Positions 1-12,819 of a stretch of 64,000 nucleotides of DNA are shown piece by piece. Position numbers and translations under genes: made by a program. The DNA is from Aulostomus chinensis (lineage: Eukaryota; Chordata; Actinopteri; Syngnathiformes; Aulostomidae), in assembly GCA_037954235.1 (NCBI GenBank), contig JBBMOA010000019.1:11003805-11067804 (forward strand). Reading direction: 5' to 3'. How positions within the stretch are numbered: the stretch's first letter is position 1; each line of letters starts with the position of its first letter. Under the pieces are notes generated by a model. That model searched no databases. It saw only the letters and a list, made by a program, of their open reading frames with translations, and had not been told where the DNA came from.

Positions 1-755
1 ACTCCGGCCATGTGAGAAGTGAATGAATATTTTTCGTATTTCCTCAATTTCATTTTTCCTCATCTTAAGACCACTATCAACACAATCAAAATATCAGCAA
101 AACACAGTGATATAACTTTTGACTAAAAGCGATTATAAGCGAGTTTAATTGATTTACTACCTGCAAGATATTTCAAACACTATAAATCGCAAATGAAAAA
201 AGCGGAAACAATAGTTTAACAACGTTGACCCGAGCAAAAGCTGTTAGCTTCCAGCTGATGTGTAATTTTGACATGTACAGTCGTATCAAAAATACTAAAT
301 CCAAGAATTCGTCGTATTTTATAATTTTGTCATGTTACACGTACCGGTGGCAAGCATTGTTAACGGTGGTTGTGATTAGCATTTAGCGGTGGCTGTGATA
401 GGCCACCAAGCTCACAGCTAGGGCTAAACTAGGCCGCAGCACCTCAGCGTCTACACGCTGTCTTTGAAGTTAAAGAAAATATCTTCAATAAAAGCTCAAA
501 CATAGCGATTTGGGCCATGAAGGGAAAAAAACTAGTAAAATAATTTTATATGCAGCATAAATTCCAGGACACCCGGCCCGTCTCTTTGTTTAGAATGTAA
601 GGTCAGCTAACTAAGCTAACAAGTGTCTTGGCTATTTTGACACTAGACTGTACGAATAACCAATTAAACTGCACTGTTGATTAGCAAAACACGTTAAAGT
701 TTAAAATTCTTGAGGTGTGCGTTTACCTCTTACGACGAGCGGGTGTAAAATTTGT
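1..755. other. Non-coding flank, possible intron of a leftward gene
   Basis: No exon or repeat of note is visible. If the splice donor at 761-756 on the minus strand is real, this stretch is the beginning of the first intron of a gene that continues beyond the left edge. The identity of that gene cannot be read from this window. Confidence 0.3.
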
Positions 756-761
756 ACTCAC

Positions 762-875
762 CGTTCACACGCTGCACTGCTTCCGTTACATGTAGGCTAG
801 CCACGTTAGCCAAGGAACATCGTCGGTTTCTTCTATTTCAAATTTCCGGAAGGCATTAGTCGCGTTTTGCACAGT
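762..875 (-). other. Probable non-coding first exon of an unidentified divergent gene
   Basis: On the minus strand the sequence ends in a strong donor (exon ...GAACG, intron GTGAGTACA, with the GT at 761-760). An ETS-type core CCGGAA lies at about 846-852 where a start site would be expected. ATGs inside the segment are followed within a few codons by stops, so it would be 5'UTR. The segment faces away from prodh, whose start is about 850 bp to the right, suggesting a divergent pair. The exon's 5' end is a guess. No protein is encoded here, so the gene cannot be named. Confidence 0.35.
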
Positions 876-1269
876 GCTGCCCCCACATGGAGAGAAAAAT
901 ACCACTACCTTGATGGCCACGGCGATCCATTTGGGGTTTAACGTCGAGAGTTTGCGTTTCCTTTAATGACACGAGAAAAAAAAAGTCTTAAAACCATTGA
1001 TAAGACGAATAAAGGGGGGCTTTGGATATCTCCATTGTACAATAAGAGTAAATAGATCAGAATTGGATGGCTTTAAGTTAATTCAAATGTCAAAACCTGG
1101 AATCTAATTTAAGTTGAGTGATATCCATTTTTCATGTCATCTACAAAGCTTTTGGACTAGTGCTCATGTAACTTGTCAAAAAATATGTAGTCATCATCAT
1201 ATGACATTAACCAGTCATAATGCTTCACCAGTCATAATGCGTCTACACCTGTCATCATCAAAATTGTGT

Positions 1270-1316
1270 GAGATAAGATAAGATAAGATAAGATAAGATA
1301 AGATAAGATAAGATAA
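1270..1316. repeat. (AGATA)n pentanucleotide microsatellite
   Basis: About nine perfect AGATA units in a row. Each unit contains a GATA core, but the array looks like an ordinary microsatellite between the two divergent promoters. Confidence 0.9.
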
Positions 1317-1578
1317 TCTTTGATTATTCCCACAACAGGGAAATGTGATATGTTTTAGACTGTTCTGAACTTAATAAATAACTAAACATACTGTAAAGGG
1401 GAGAACATATAAAGGATATGTAACATGTACCATCAGAAAATGTAAAATTAAAACAAACCCAACAACCGCTTCATCGCGTATTTATGCTTTTTATTTTTTA
1501 TCATTTGGGGGGAAATAAACGAAGAAAAAAGAAAAAGAAAACGAGCTTCAACATGCTTCGAGGTGGGGCATGTCCGCG

Positions 1579-1718
1579 TGACGTAACCAGAGAAGCCCCG
1601 CCCCCGTCGCTGGAGGATAAATCGCCCAGCGCGCGCTTCTAATGCAGCAGCGCTACCGCCCAGCTCGAGGTAGGATCTCGCGGTTCCGGGGTCGTAACTT
1701 TTAAAAGGAAAAGAGAGT
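1579..1718 (+). promoter_or_regulatory. prodh proximal promoter and 5'UTR
   Basis: This is a CpG-rich stretch just upstream of the prodh start codon. It holds a CRE-like TGACGTAA (1579-1586), a GC box CCCCGCCCCC (1596-1605) and further CpG-dense sequence up to the ATG at 1719. No TATA box is evident at a convincing distance. The transcription start is not determined; the boundaries are inferred from composition and motif placement. Confidence 0.5.
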
Positions 1719-3125
1719 ATGTCGTTCCCCGCGATTTTGTCGGTTCTGTCCAGAGCAAACTCTGGCCATGTCAAGAGGATATGCTCCTCTCCTGGAAGAT
1801 ACAGGTCCACGGTGGTGTCCACCAAGAGCCAGGAGGAGAAAGAGCCACCGATGGATGGATGCACTAAGTTGGAACCCGTCGAGGTCATTAGCGAGCACAA
1901 AAATGTCACAGCCCAAAAGTTGAATAGAATAAAAATAGATTTCTCTAACACCATGGAAGCCTACAAAAGTAAAGATAACATAGAGCTGCTGCGAAGTCTG
2001 CTGGTCTTCAAGCTTTGTACGATTGACATCCTGGTTGAGAAGAACAAAGAGGTGAGTTAACAGTTTTAAAGAACTAATTCCCCCTGAAACAAGCTAACAG
2101 AAGCACTTTTTAGCTAGCTATAGACGATAGAAGTGAGAACACGTTCACGAATGTGTAACATCTTTATGGTTAAGTCAATCCAAACATGCCAAGTCAAAAT
2201 GAAGTTCAGTCATTGCCTGTGAGTAGACGACCAGGGTACTCAATGTTCTCACCAGACTGAGGTGGAATACTTGCCTGTTTTACTTTCAGTTGATGGACCT
2301 GAGCAAGAAGCTTTTTGGTCAGTGGATGTTCGAAAAGATGATGAAGATGACCTTCTATGGCCAGTTCGTAGCAGGAGAAGACCACGAAGCCATCAAGCCT
2401 TTAATTCAGAAAAATCAGGCCTTTGGTGTGGGTGCAGTTTTGGACTATAGTGTGGAGGAGGACTTGACACAAGAGGAGGCAGAGACGAAGGAGATGGAGT
2501 ATGTATTGTGTACATCTGGCAAATTGACAAAATGTACAGAGTTTGATATCAGTTACTTGTCATTGCGTCAGTAATACGAGTCATATGTGCACCAAAAGTT
2601 ATGCAATATTCTGAAGAAATTAAAAGTGGGGGACTGGGTGGAACTTATGTAATTGTATCACAGGATTTAAAACAAGACAGAAACTGGAAGAACCTGGAAA
2701 CTGAAAGTGACCCCACCTTCCTGTAAAGTGCTGTGCAAGAAACACAAGTTAGAAACCATCACAAGAACTAGTTTTCCCTTATTAATAGCTTTGTAGTTGT
2801 ATAATTATACTTATAAACTGCTAGTGAACTAAAGTTATCTTGGAAAGTGACTGGCTATATGATAATAATACTACTAATAATGCCTTTTTATGAACAATAT
2901 TAATAATACTAACAATAATAATGCCTTTCAAGGTACCCAAAGATCCTTTATAATTCGTCACAAAGGGGTTAAATCAGGGGGAAATAACGTGAAGAGCAAA
3001 TGAATCAAGGTGAGATGTCCTTTACTGCTGTTCATTTTTAAAGGCCTATTCAGCTCAGGTACAATAGCTAACTAAGCGATTTCCCTGATCAAAACATAGA
3101 GATTGAAAGCCTGTCTATACATACA

Positions 3126-3195
<70 letters not shown>

Positions 3196-6100
3196 ATATA
3201 CCTGTGACCTGTATATATATATGTGTGTATGTCTGTTTCCTGTCGAGCTCCTCACCGTGACCATGGGTTATGTAATCTGTGGTGAGTTTCTCCACATAAA
3301 CAGACTGCAGTCAAACCCTTTTGTGTTTTATTTAACCAGTAGTAACAGCAAAACAGTGCTTGTCCCTGATTGGCTGGCTAGGGCAGACCCCTCTCTTGTG
3401 ATTGGTTGAGCTGGTGATTCCGATGTGGGAAGTACCTCATGAAAAGACAGGCAGCCTTTTAGAATATGCTGGTAACTTTAGAAGTGTGACACAATTGTTT
3501 AAGTAGGGAAATAAGCTTGTTTTTTAACCTCACTAAGCACGAGTAGAGTAGCACAGTTTTTGACCATGGTTCCTAAGATTATTTTGTATTGCCAAACAGG
3601 AGAGTTTGGTGGCTGCCGGGAGATGATAGAGTGAAGGATGTAGGTCTGTTCGATACCTGACATTTGTCATGTCTGTAAAGAATGTCCTCGTCACATGTAT
3701 CCCTTCCTCAACCTTGAATCCTTAGTTCCAGTGCTTTTCTCACCATTCTTATCAGGTTTCCGTGTAGACAAACTTGATCAACTTGATCAAATCAAGCAAT
3801 TATGAATCAAATGTCAGTCAAGATTATTAAACCATATGTAAACTGACAGAATGAACATATGGGTAGAAAAATAACCTTTATCAGCTGTCGTTAAGTGCAA
3901 ATCAAACTGTTCTCATCTGATGCCAAACTACTTTTTTTCTAGGTCATGTGTTTCTGAAGCAGAGAAAGAAAGTCCAGGTGTGTATATTGAGTGACTCAAA
4001 TGTATGGAATATTATATAATGATGGAGAATTCGTAATGTAAATGAAAAGATTATTATTTAGTTTCTTTTTTATAGTATTTCCATTCTGGAGAGATTATGA
4101 ACATGGAAACATAGCAGCAACAACAAACAACCAAACTAGATTTAAAAAAAAAAAACAACACACACACATTGAAGCGATATGGTAGCATGTAAGGCCACGA
4201 TGGCAGGGCTTAGCTATGTGTTTGCTATAATATTGCGCGGTTTCCACATAGCAAGTGTAACAGGAGTCTGTGCTGAGCGTCAGAGTTGGTATGCTCAATC
4301 GTGCGAATCAGGGGTCCAGACCAGATAGTACTGGTTATATTTGGATCTAGTGAGTCTTGTGAGTCTTCATTTACTCATTGGTACAGCCAGAAGACACGTG
4401 GGTCAGGTTACAGAGTGGCAGGGTTAACACGCCAGAACTGCTTCTGGTCTTCATCCATCTGACCTCATGAGCTGCGATAAAATTAACTTTTAAGGATGCA
4501 CAGATTTATCAGCCATGAACTGTATCAAATTCACCTTGTTAACTGCAAACAGCTTATTGGCAAATTAGAGTTTAGAATTCATCGAAGGCTGAACTGAAAG
4601 CTTCAAAATGTAAATCACGTTTCTCAAAAAGGAAGTGCAAGTTTTGAAATTTCTATTAAGACAATGGCATCAGTTAAACTTCCACTGAGACGTTTAACTA
4701 AATATTTAATGTCATGCTGCTGATTAACAGATGATTCAAATTAAACAAAAAAAATGTGAAAAATCTTGGTAATGCACGTTAAAAGTTAGGTGGTAGAGCT
4801 CTGCTGTCGTACGGAAAAGCTTATAATCTCCTTGTTTCACTCCAGAAGCCGATCATCGGGAGAGCAAATACAAGGCTCATCGTCGGTTTGGGGACCGGCG
4901 CGGCGGCGTCATCAGTGCTCGGACATACTTCTACGCAGATGAGTCCAAATGTGACAACCAGATGGAAACTTTCATAAACTGCATAAAAGCCTCTGGTGAG
5001 TTGGAGGGATTCTGTGGGAGCAGTTAATACGGATGATATCAGTTAGTTACTTGGACCATTATTATTATTATTATAGTGGCCATAAAACATGAACTCCATA
5101 ATAAACACATTTCAGGTGATGATGGATATTAGAAGTACTGCGTGTTCTGAAGAGGATAAGGTATTTTCTAGTATCACCATTTTAGAAGTCAGGAACAGGA
5201 TGATGGCACTATTTATTTGCCAGTCAGACTGATCAGATGTGCAGAAGTCTTATTTCTGTTGTGGAGGTAAAGGCAGATCGATAGACTTGAAATCGAGTCA
5301 TAGAACCCTGAATTCCGTTGCCTGAAACTTTATGTTCTGGACCGTTAAAGCATGCTTGGATGGAATTATTTGCTATGGCAGGATCTGTTATCAGTTACCT
5401 CTGTGGATCATGAGCCGTTCTCTTTTAATGATCAATTCTGGGTTTCAGGAGGAGCGTCTGCTGATGGATTTTCTGCCATCAAAATGACAGCTCTTGGTCG
5501 CCCACAGTTCCTTGTAAGTGTGACTTAAAGTCTTCCACTGTATATTAACCAAAGTACTTTGCAATGAATTTATCACACCAGTAACATTAGCTTGTCCTGA
5601 TCGGACAGTGGCAACGTTACTGGGTAGTTGGGGAAATAAAATATTATCCACTGTTGATATGAAGCCATTAGCCAAGTATGATCGTGCATTCATTCATGCA
5701 GTTGTCTTGTACTTAGATTTTTGATATAATGACCACAATAAGCAGATAAGAGGGAAACTGCAAAGTCTTGGGGCCGCATTTCCTGTGTTAGTCAGTTGTT
5801 TACAGTTCAAAGTCACACAGCCTTCAGTCGAAAGACAAAAGTTAAAATTACCTGTCAGTTGAAAGCGAGCAAGAGGCGTGTATGACACTGACAAATCCAG
5901 CTCTGTAGGGCGCGGTGTTGTAACTTGATAGTTACTGAATGGCTCCGTGTCCAAACAGCTCCAGTTCTCAGAGGTCTTGGTTAAGTGGAGACGGTTCTTC
6001 AAATTCCTGGCGGCACAACAGGGAATATCTGATATGAGGGTTTTGGAACAGAGGTTGGAACTGGAACAACTCAAGGTGTGTCTGTTAGCCTTCAGACTGA

Positions 6101-9100
6101 TGCAGGCTCACACACGATAAAAACCATACAACACACACATACAGAGTTACATTCAGGCCTGTGTGATAGTCAGTGCATGTTATTTGTTTGATCAACTTCT
6201 TTTATTTTATGCAGATGCGCATTCAAACTACACTAAACTATTTCTTTTTTTCTGCATGGATGGAATATGATTCGTTTTTAACCATGTCTGAATGTCATTT
6301 CCAGGAAAGTTTGACTGAGCTGGGTGTTGGTGCCAAAGACGACATTGACAACTGGTTAACAGGAGAGAAGCTGGGTTTGTCAGGGTGAGAAAGCCTCTCA
6401 TTAATGCAAGAAGAGCAGAACCTTCACATTAATGCAGTCACTTCGTACCTTTTACGATGAAACATCTAATCCAATCACGCCATAATAAAATATCTGATTC
6501 CCATTCAGAGAAGTATTAGCTGAAGACAACATTCATTGACGTACTCTAAAGGAATTTCATGTTTCACTTTATTTTCACTGATGCTGATTGTCACATTTTA
6601 TTTCCAGAACAATAGATCTGTTGGACTGGAACAGTTTGATTAATGATACAACGACAATCACCAATCTTCTGATGGTGCCCAACCTTGAGGTGAGTGGTCA
6701 TATCCGTGAGTCTGAAAGGGGAGGGGCCAAGAAATGCTTCACTGAAGAGATTTAAGCGTTATCCAGAAGTGATACAGAATTTGATAACAGAAACTCAAGG
6801 TGAACGCTTTCTAATCATTGACATGAAGAACGAACTTAATGCTCACTTCTGACCGTTGCCGTCATGTAAATGTCAATATAATTATTGGTACGATAAACAG
6901 AGGAGTGAAGCAGATGCAGGCGAGGCAGTTTATGTAACTTGATCAGAAGTGGATGTCTTCTCAAGAGAAGAACGTGATCCAAATCAAAGTAACAAGTCGT
7001 GCACAATAACATCATGCTCCTCTGGGACCCTGAGTGCTCCACAGATGTCTGCTGTGTTGACAGATGTTGACCTGTGTTGCACTTTGACACCCACCTGTCT
7101 GAGGATGCCTTCTCTTTTACTTTGAAACAGGCAAAAACCATCGAGACCCTCACGCTTTCCCGTACCTAACCTACGCCTAACCACTTGTCCCATGTTGACG
7201 TCATTTGTGTGTGTTTATTCTGATGTTGTCTATTGAGGCAAATGCTGCAAGAATTGTGCTGTTTTGTGTGTTTGTTTTGTAGACTGGTCAGCTGGAACCT
7301 TTGTTGAAAAAGTTTACAGCTGAGGAGGAGAGACAGATGAAGAGAATGCTGCAGAGAGTGGATGTTCTGGCCAAGGTGAGGAGGAAGAACTTCAGAAATA
7401 CTTTTCAAAAAACAAACGTTATTTTCGGCTAATTATGAGAATAAATAGAGTAATATGCAACCATACGGACTAAACATGTAAAACTCTGTGTGCTCGCTTG
7501 CGTGCGTGCGTGTGTGTGTGTGATCCAGCATGCCATGCAGAATGGCGTGAGGCTCATGGTTGATGCAGAGCAGACGTACTTCCAACCAGCTATCAGTCGC
7601 CTGACCCTGGAAATGCAGAGAAAGTTCAACCGAGACAAGCCGATCATATTCAACACGTATCAGTGTTACCTGAAGGTGAGACCCCACTGACTGATCCTGC
7701 TTGTTGGTCTCATGCCTCAAACTAAAATGATCCTTTTTGGGACCCAACTGTTGGTCCAAGTATTTCCTACTCCTCAGCTGTCTTAAATCTTCAGTGACTG
7801 TCACCAGGTCACCTTGTGACAGCACATTATGATTTGCACATCCAGTCAGGAATATTTGTTTGACACATCTACAATTTAGATTTTGATGCCGTGGATGCAC
7901 CCTGTTTTTTGTTTGCTTTCTGGAATATCAAACCAAAAAGCATTTTACCTTGTAATACCTTGAGTTGATGATACAAGGCAGTGTGTGATGGAATTATTTC
8001 TTGTGTCTTTAGGAAGCCTACGACAACGTTACGGTGGATGTTGAGCTGTCACGGAGGGAGGGCTGGTACTTTGGTGCCAAGCTGGTTCGTGGAGCTTACA
8101 TGTACCAGGAAAGAGCCAGAGCTGAGGAGATTGGTTATGAAGACCCGGTAAACCCAGATTATGAGGCCACTAACAAGATGTATCACAAGTAAGTCGTCGG
8201 TTTTACTTCCCGATTCAGCTAGAAAATTTCAGAATCCTTAACAGCCTGTGCTTTGTTGTTGGTCCAGGTGTTTGGAGTACCTGCTGGAGGACATCGATCA
8301 CAGCCGGAAAGCAAACATCATGGTGGCAACTCACAATGAGGACACGGTGAAATTTACCCTAGAAAAGTAGGTTCTGTGTGAAAAATATAAAGACGTTAGA
8401 ACATTGAATTAATGCAGATTTAGGTAAACACACATGAAAGTCTTAAATCTCTAATGGTTTAAGCTAATGTCTCAGATAATTCTAAGCTACTAAAGGATTT
8501 AGAGGATGAAATTGCCACATTGGTGGCGGAATGCCATACTCCAGCTCTGGTTATGTAACAACCCTTCTCTGTGTGTGTGTTTTTTTTTTCCAGGATGAAT
8601 GAGATGGGCCTTTCACCCACTGAGAATAAAGTTTACTTTGGACAGCTGCTGGGCATGTGTGACCAGATCAGCTTCCCGCTAGGTATGTTCCAGCACAGCA
8701 TGGATACTATAAGTAAACAGACGTTATGAAATCTTGGAGGCTTACGTCACATGGGCAGGAGGCCACCCAAACCCTACAGACATCACCCTTTCAACCCTCA
8801 GGGAGCCTCTTACATCAGAGATGGTGACCTGCTCCGTAGTCTGCCTGGTACAACATGTCATTTCAGACCATTACTGATCATCTGTCATAGTTATGATGTA
8901 GCAGCTGTACACACACACACACACACACATACTGTCTGGTCCTGTCTCTATTATTAACTTTACACAGTAAAGACTTCAATCTAACCCTATACATTACAGG
9001 AATGTGGGATGAGCAAAAATAGAGTTTTCTTCTCTGGAAAAAACCTCTGCACCTCCTCCCGGTATGATAAAGATGCTGCCGGCTGGAGGTCTGTATTTAT

Positions 9101-9897
9101 AAAACCTGCAATGATCTTTTGATCTCATTCTGTCTGAGACTGTCTCAGTTTAAGGTTTTGAATGAGTGCAATATTCTTTGACAATGTCTCACTCCTAATA
9201 TGACTGTCTGGTTGTCATCAGAAAATGACATTTACATGGCATAGTGTTGATTTGGTTAGCAAATATTGCAGTGTAAACACAGTTTATCTGAAGGTGCAAC
9301 CGATGCAAGTGAGAGACTGCACATCTTCATCTGGGTGGAAACAGCCCAGAGACTTTGGGAGGTTTTATCACTAATAAAGCGATGATTAGTAGTCTTTCTT
9401 CCACTTACGATTAAAAAAAACAACAACATTTTGTGACTTTCTCTCTTGTGAACACTAGATATCTCATATCAAACCTCCAGTATTATTTTGATAAAATACT
9501 TGTTCAAAATGTTAACAAAATAACAATAGATTTCAGTTGACTGAGCTCTGAGTTCACGTAGATTGATTTAGAAACTGCTTCCACGTGTCCTCCAGGACAG
9601 CAGGCTGACAGCAGCCTGTCCTCTGCCACGTCTGTATCTGAAGGTCACGGCGGAGATAGCGGACATTGACTTAAAAACACATCTCCTTGCTCTTTGTTCC
9701 ACACAGGTCAAGCAGGCTTCCCCGTCTACAAATATGTTCCGTACGGCCCAGTCAACGAGGTCATTCCTTATCTGTCTCGGCGTGCTCAAGAGAACCGCGG
9801 CTTCATGAAGGGATCCCAGAGAGAGCGCCACCTACTGTGGATGGAGCTGAAACGCAGATTGCTGGGTGGTCAGATTTTCTACAAGCCTGTCTACTAA
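1719..9897 (+). CDS. prodh: Proline dehydrogenase 1, mitochondrial (14 coding exons)
   Basis: FAD enzyme of the mitochondrial inner membrane that oxidises L-proline to pyrroline-5-carboxylate, the first step of proline catabolism. Coding exons: 1719-2051, 2290-2498, 3943-3977, 4846-4995, 5449-5513, 5959-6075, 6305-6384, 6608-6689, 7283-7375, 7529-7675, 8013-8188, 8268-8366, 8594-8682, 9707-9897. All junctions are GT-AG, phases match throughout, and the joined frame is open for 621 aa (human 600). The N-terminus is basic, with several Arg and no acidic residue in the first 30 or so, as in a mitochondrial presequence. Conserved landmarks are MVDAEQTYFQP (398-408), KLVRGAY (460-466), YFGQLLGMCD (543-552) and YLSRRAQEN (580-588), whose Arg pair and Glu bind the proline carboxylate and amine in this family. 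Exon 3 is only 35 nt and encodes part of a variable acidic linker. A paralogue call (a or b) cannot be made. Very sure of family. Confidence 0.97.
3126..3200. repeat. Compound (TG)n(TA)n(TG)n microsatellite in prodh intron 2
   Basis: 75 bp of uninterrupted alternating pyrimidine-purine: a TG block, a TA block of about 25 bp, a second TG block and a short TA tail. Such tracts can adopt Z-DNA or cruciform structure. It lies mid-intron, away from the splice sites. Confidence 0.9.
8909..8929. repeat. (CA)n microsatellite in prodh intron 13
   Basis: About ten perfect CA units within the 1 kb last intron. Nothing else of note is visible in that intron. Confidence 0.85.
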
Positions 9898-11815
9898 CTC
9901 CCAAGATGACAACATTCTGCATGTAGTAGCTTTTTAAGCATTCCATTGTCTGTACTCGACCACTACCTGCTGTTTTGAAACATCTTTGCTTCACTAGGAG
10001 AGCAAAGTTCACGTGCTGTCTTAAATCAGGAATCTTTGTAGTTAACATACTACGTGACTGAGTTGCATCGCTGGGGGATCTGATCCCTGACCAGGCTCTC
10101 TGCTTAAGAGAGTTAAAATACATGAGAGGAATGACACAGGAAATGCGCAAAAAGCATCTTTTGTTACAAAAACAAATGGCCCCAAGAAACAAAGGAGCCA
10201 AGTTGTTTGTGGTTGTTACAGCAAGTCACTTAAAAAAGCAAAATGAGAACGTGGCAGAAAAATTGGGACGTTAGCTATTGCAAGACGACCCTCCCACAGG
10301 TTTATTCATGTGGTCTCTTTAGGCTGATTGTTGCACACTGATCCAGATATTTAGTCAACTAGATTTCTGGATTTTGCAGGCGACTGACACGCGACAAGTG
10401 CGCGTCCTGATCTGGATTAAAATCCAGGAGTGTGAATGTGGCGCGAGGGTTCCACTGTTTACTGAGCAGTGCTGCAGGTGAAATATTGCTTGTGTCGGGG
10501 ATGTGTTTTGCTCTTAAGTGATACATTTAATAAGGAAGGTTCTAAAACACCGTCATATTAACACATGATGGAGGCACATCCATGCTGATGGAGCCATACT
10601 TCAGCTCCAGTTTATTTATCTAAAAAAAACAACTCTGCAAAAAGGTACTTTTGTGGAAATACATCCATGAATCATTTTTTGATGATGTTTGGTGAAAGCT
10701 TAGAGGTTGTGTTTGAATGAAAACAGTGGCTTGCTGGAGTTGACAAGGTTAAAATGACACTTTTAGTTGTAACTGCATCGCTCAGCTGTCACTCAAAAGT
10801 GCTTTATAGTTGTTTTCACAACATAAACAAGTAAACAACAGACTATCAGCTGCTTCAGTGTCTGACACTCCTCCCAGGAGACTGTAAATTATTTAAGGAT
10901 GTTGTTGCTGATTTTCTTGTGTGGCATTTTGTTCATCTATGTCGACAAGTGACTTGTTTACATGCGGTGAAACATTTAAGATTTCAGTTCCATAACATTG
11001 CCCTAAAAGATCTACTTTCATGTGTTTGACTTGAAGAGTTTATCAGTTTATCAAAATGCGCACAGTAAACGCAGCACCGCCGTTGAGCTTCCTTTTGTAA
11101 GTCTTTCATAGCCTTTCTACACGACGCCAAAATGAAAATGTGTGACATTTTAGTAGCAGAAAAGATACTGCGTATTTCTTAAGTGCTGGTGATTCAGTCG
11201 CTAACCTTCATTTTAACTCTTAAAAAAACTTGCTATGAATTTTAGAGAAGCCTTTTAAAGTGATTTGTTAGGCGTCCTAGATGGTCCTATTTCAAATTTC
11301 TCTCACGTCGAGAACATCACCTGTTCATCAGACAAGGACAGTAATAATCATATCACCGGCAGGATCTGTAAAATGCTCCCCAACAACATGGCGTTGTGAA
11401 TGGGATTGTTGTTAAGGAACGTGGGAGCAGTCTTGGAACGCCTGCTGTGGGAGGAGAGACACTCTGGTGGTGCCTTGTTGTATCAGTAACTCTGGTTTCA
11501 GTGTTGCCCACAGACCGTCAGTGCGTGTGTGTTATGAGGCAATGATATGGTCGATGGATCGAGAGTTTATCTCAGCAATCTTCAGTACCTCAGCTATCCA
11601 GTTTGAGTGGTTCATTTCTGGGAAAGGGACTTTTAAACGAGAATGTCTTTTATGTCAAGTTTTTGATTGTTTCTGTGCACTTTCTTTGTTTTTTTTAATT
11701 TTTTTTTTCAGTTTGGCCTCCCAATCATTGCAGAATTTCTTTTTTGTACAGTTGTAAAATAATTGTGTGTCTCATTGATCAAAGCAATAAAAAGAAATGA
11801 AACTGAAACCTTTGA
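9898..11815 (+). other. prodh 3'UTR with poly(A) signal at 11786-11791
   Basis: After the TAA there is about 1.9 kb without a credible exon or a recognised repeat. The first canonical AATAAA on the plus strand is at 11786-11791, followed by a T/G-rich stretch. I infer this as the distal end of the transcript. An earlier variant ATTAAA near 10417 could give a shorter form. No transcript evidence is available. Confidence 0.5.
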
Positions 11816-12223
<408 letters not shown>

Positions 12224-12523
12224 CAGTTGCAGCACAAGCAAGACCATGGCCCAGTGATATCAAAGAAAATGATGTCATCCAAACAATTTAAGAACGTGAA
12301 ATCATTTCAAATAGTATTGTAAGTTTGAATGTTTACAAATGGTGCAGCATTCTGAGAGGGTTTTGGAATATTGTATCTAAAAATCTGCTGCATCAACTCA
12401 TATTTGTTGTTTTTAGAATTTAATCACGGAAAAAAAATTAAAAGCTTCCTGCTAAAAGATCATCAGAACATTTTCAAAACGCAAAAACATTTGCAGCTTG
12501 AATTGATCAGTACCTGAGGCTTG

Positions 12524-12538
12524 AGCGCCCCCTAGTGG
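12524..12538 (-). promoter_or_regulatory. CTCF-core-like motif
   Basis: AGCGCCCCCTAGTGG on the plus strand is the reverse complement of CCACTAGGGGGCGCT, an essentially perfect match to the vertebrate CTCF core. It sits in the spacer between the prodh 3' end and the likely gal3st1 promoter, where a boundary element would make sense. Occupancy is unknown; teleost repeats also carry similar sequence. Confidence 0.45.
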
Positions 12539-12699
12539 TAGATGTGCGCCACATATTCAGCGTATAAAATATAGGTTTAGCTTGAAACAGAAAAATAAAC
12601 TCCCCCCTCGCTTCTCGGGTTGATTGTCCACTGTTCACATCAGTTGATTGGTGCTGTTTTTTAACAATTGTATTAAAAAATGTGGGAGGAGTTAATATC

Positions 12700-12819
12700 T
12701 CCCTCAGCTCCGTCAGCCAATGAGGAGAGGCCGTGGTGAGTGCGTACAGCAGGTAAAACCAACGGGATTTTCCTCACCTGGTTGAAAGTCTCCGAACCTC
12801 CTCATGCTTTCAGCAGCAG
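12700..12819 (+). promoter_or_regulatory. Candidate gal3st1 promoter and non-coding first exon
   Basis: A CCAAT box (12717-12721, context agCCAATg) is followed about 100 bp later by a good donor CAG|GTAAAC (exon end 12819). The coding part of gal3st1 starts inside an exon whose acceptor is at 14240-14241, so an upstream non-coding exon must exist. This is the best candidate I see, but other positions are possible. Confidence 0.3.

Noticed and set aside
1270..1316. A GATA-factor enhancer
   Set aside because: The GATA cores arise from a simple pentanucleotide repeat, so the motif count carries no weight.
1448..1954. 168-codon minus-strand open frame over the prodh promoter and exon 1
   Set aside because: It overlaps the well-supported prodh first exon on the other strand and has no recognisable domain.
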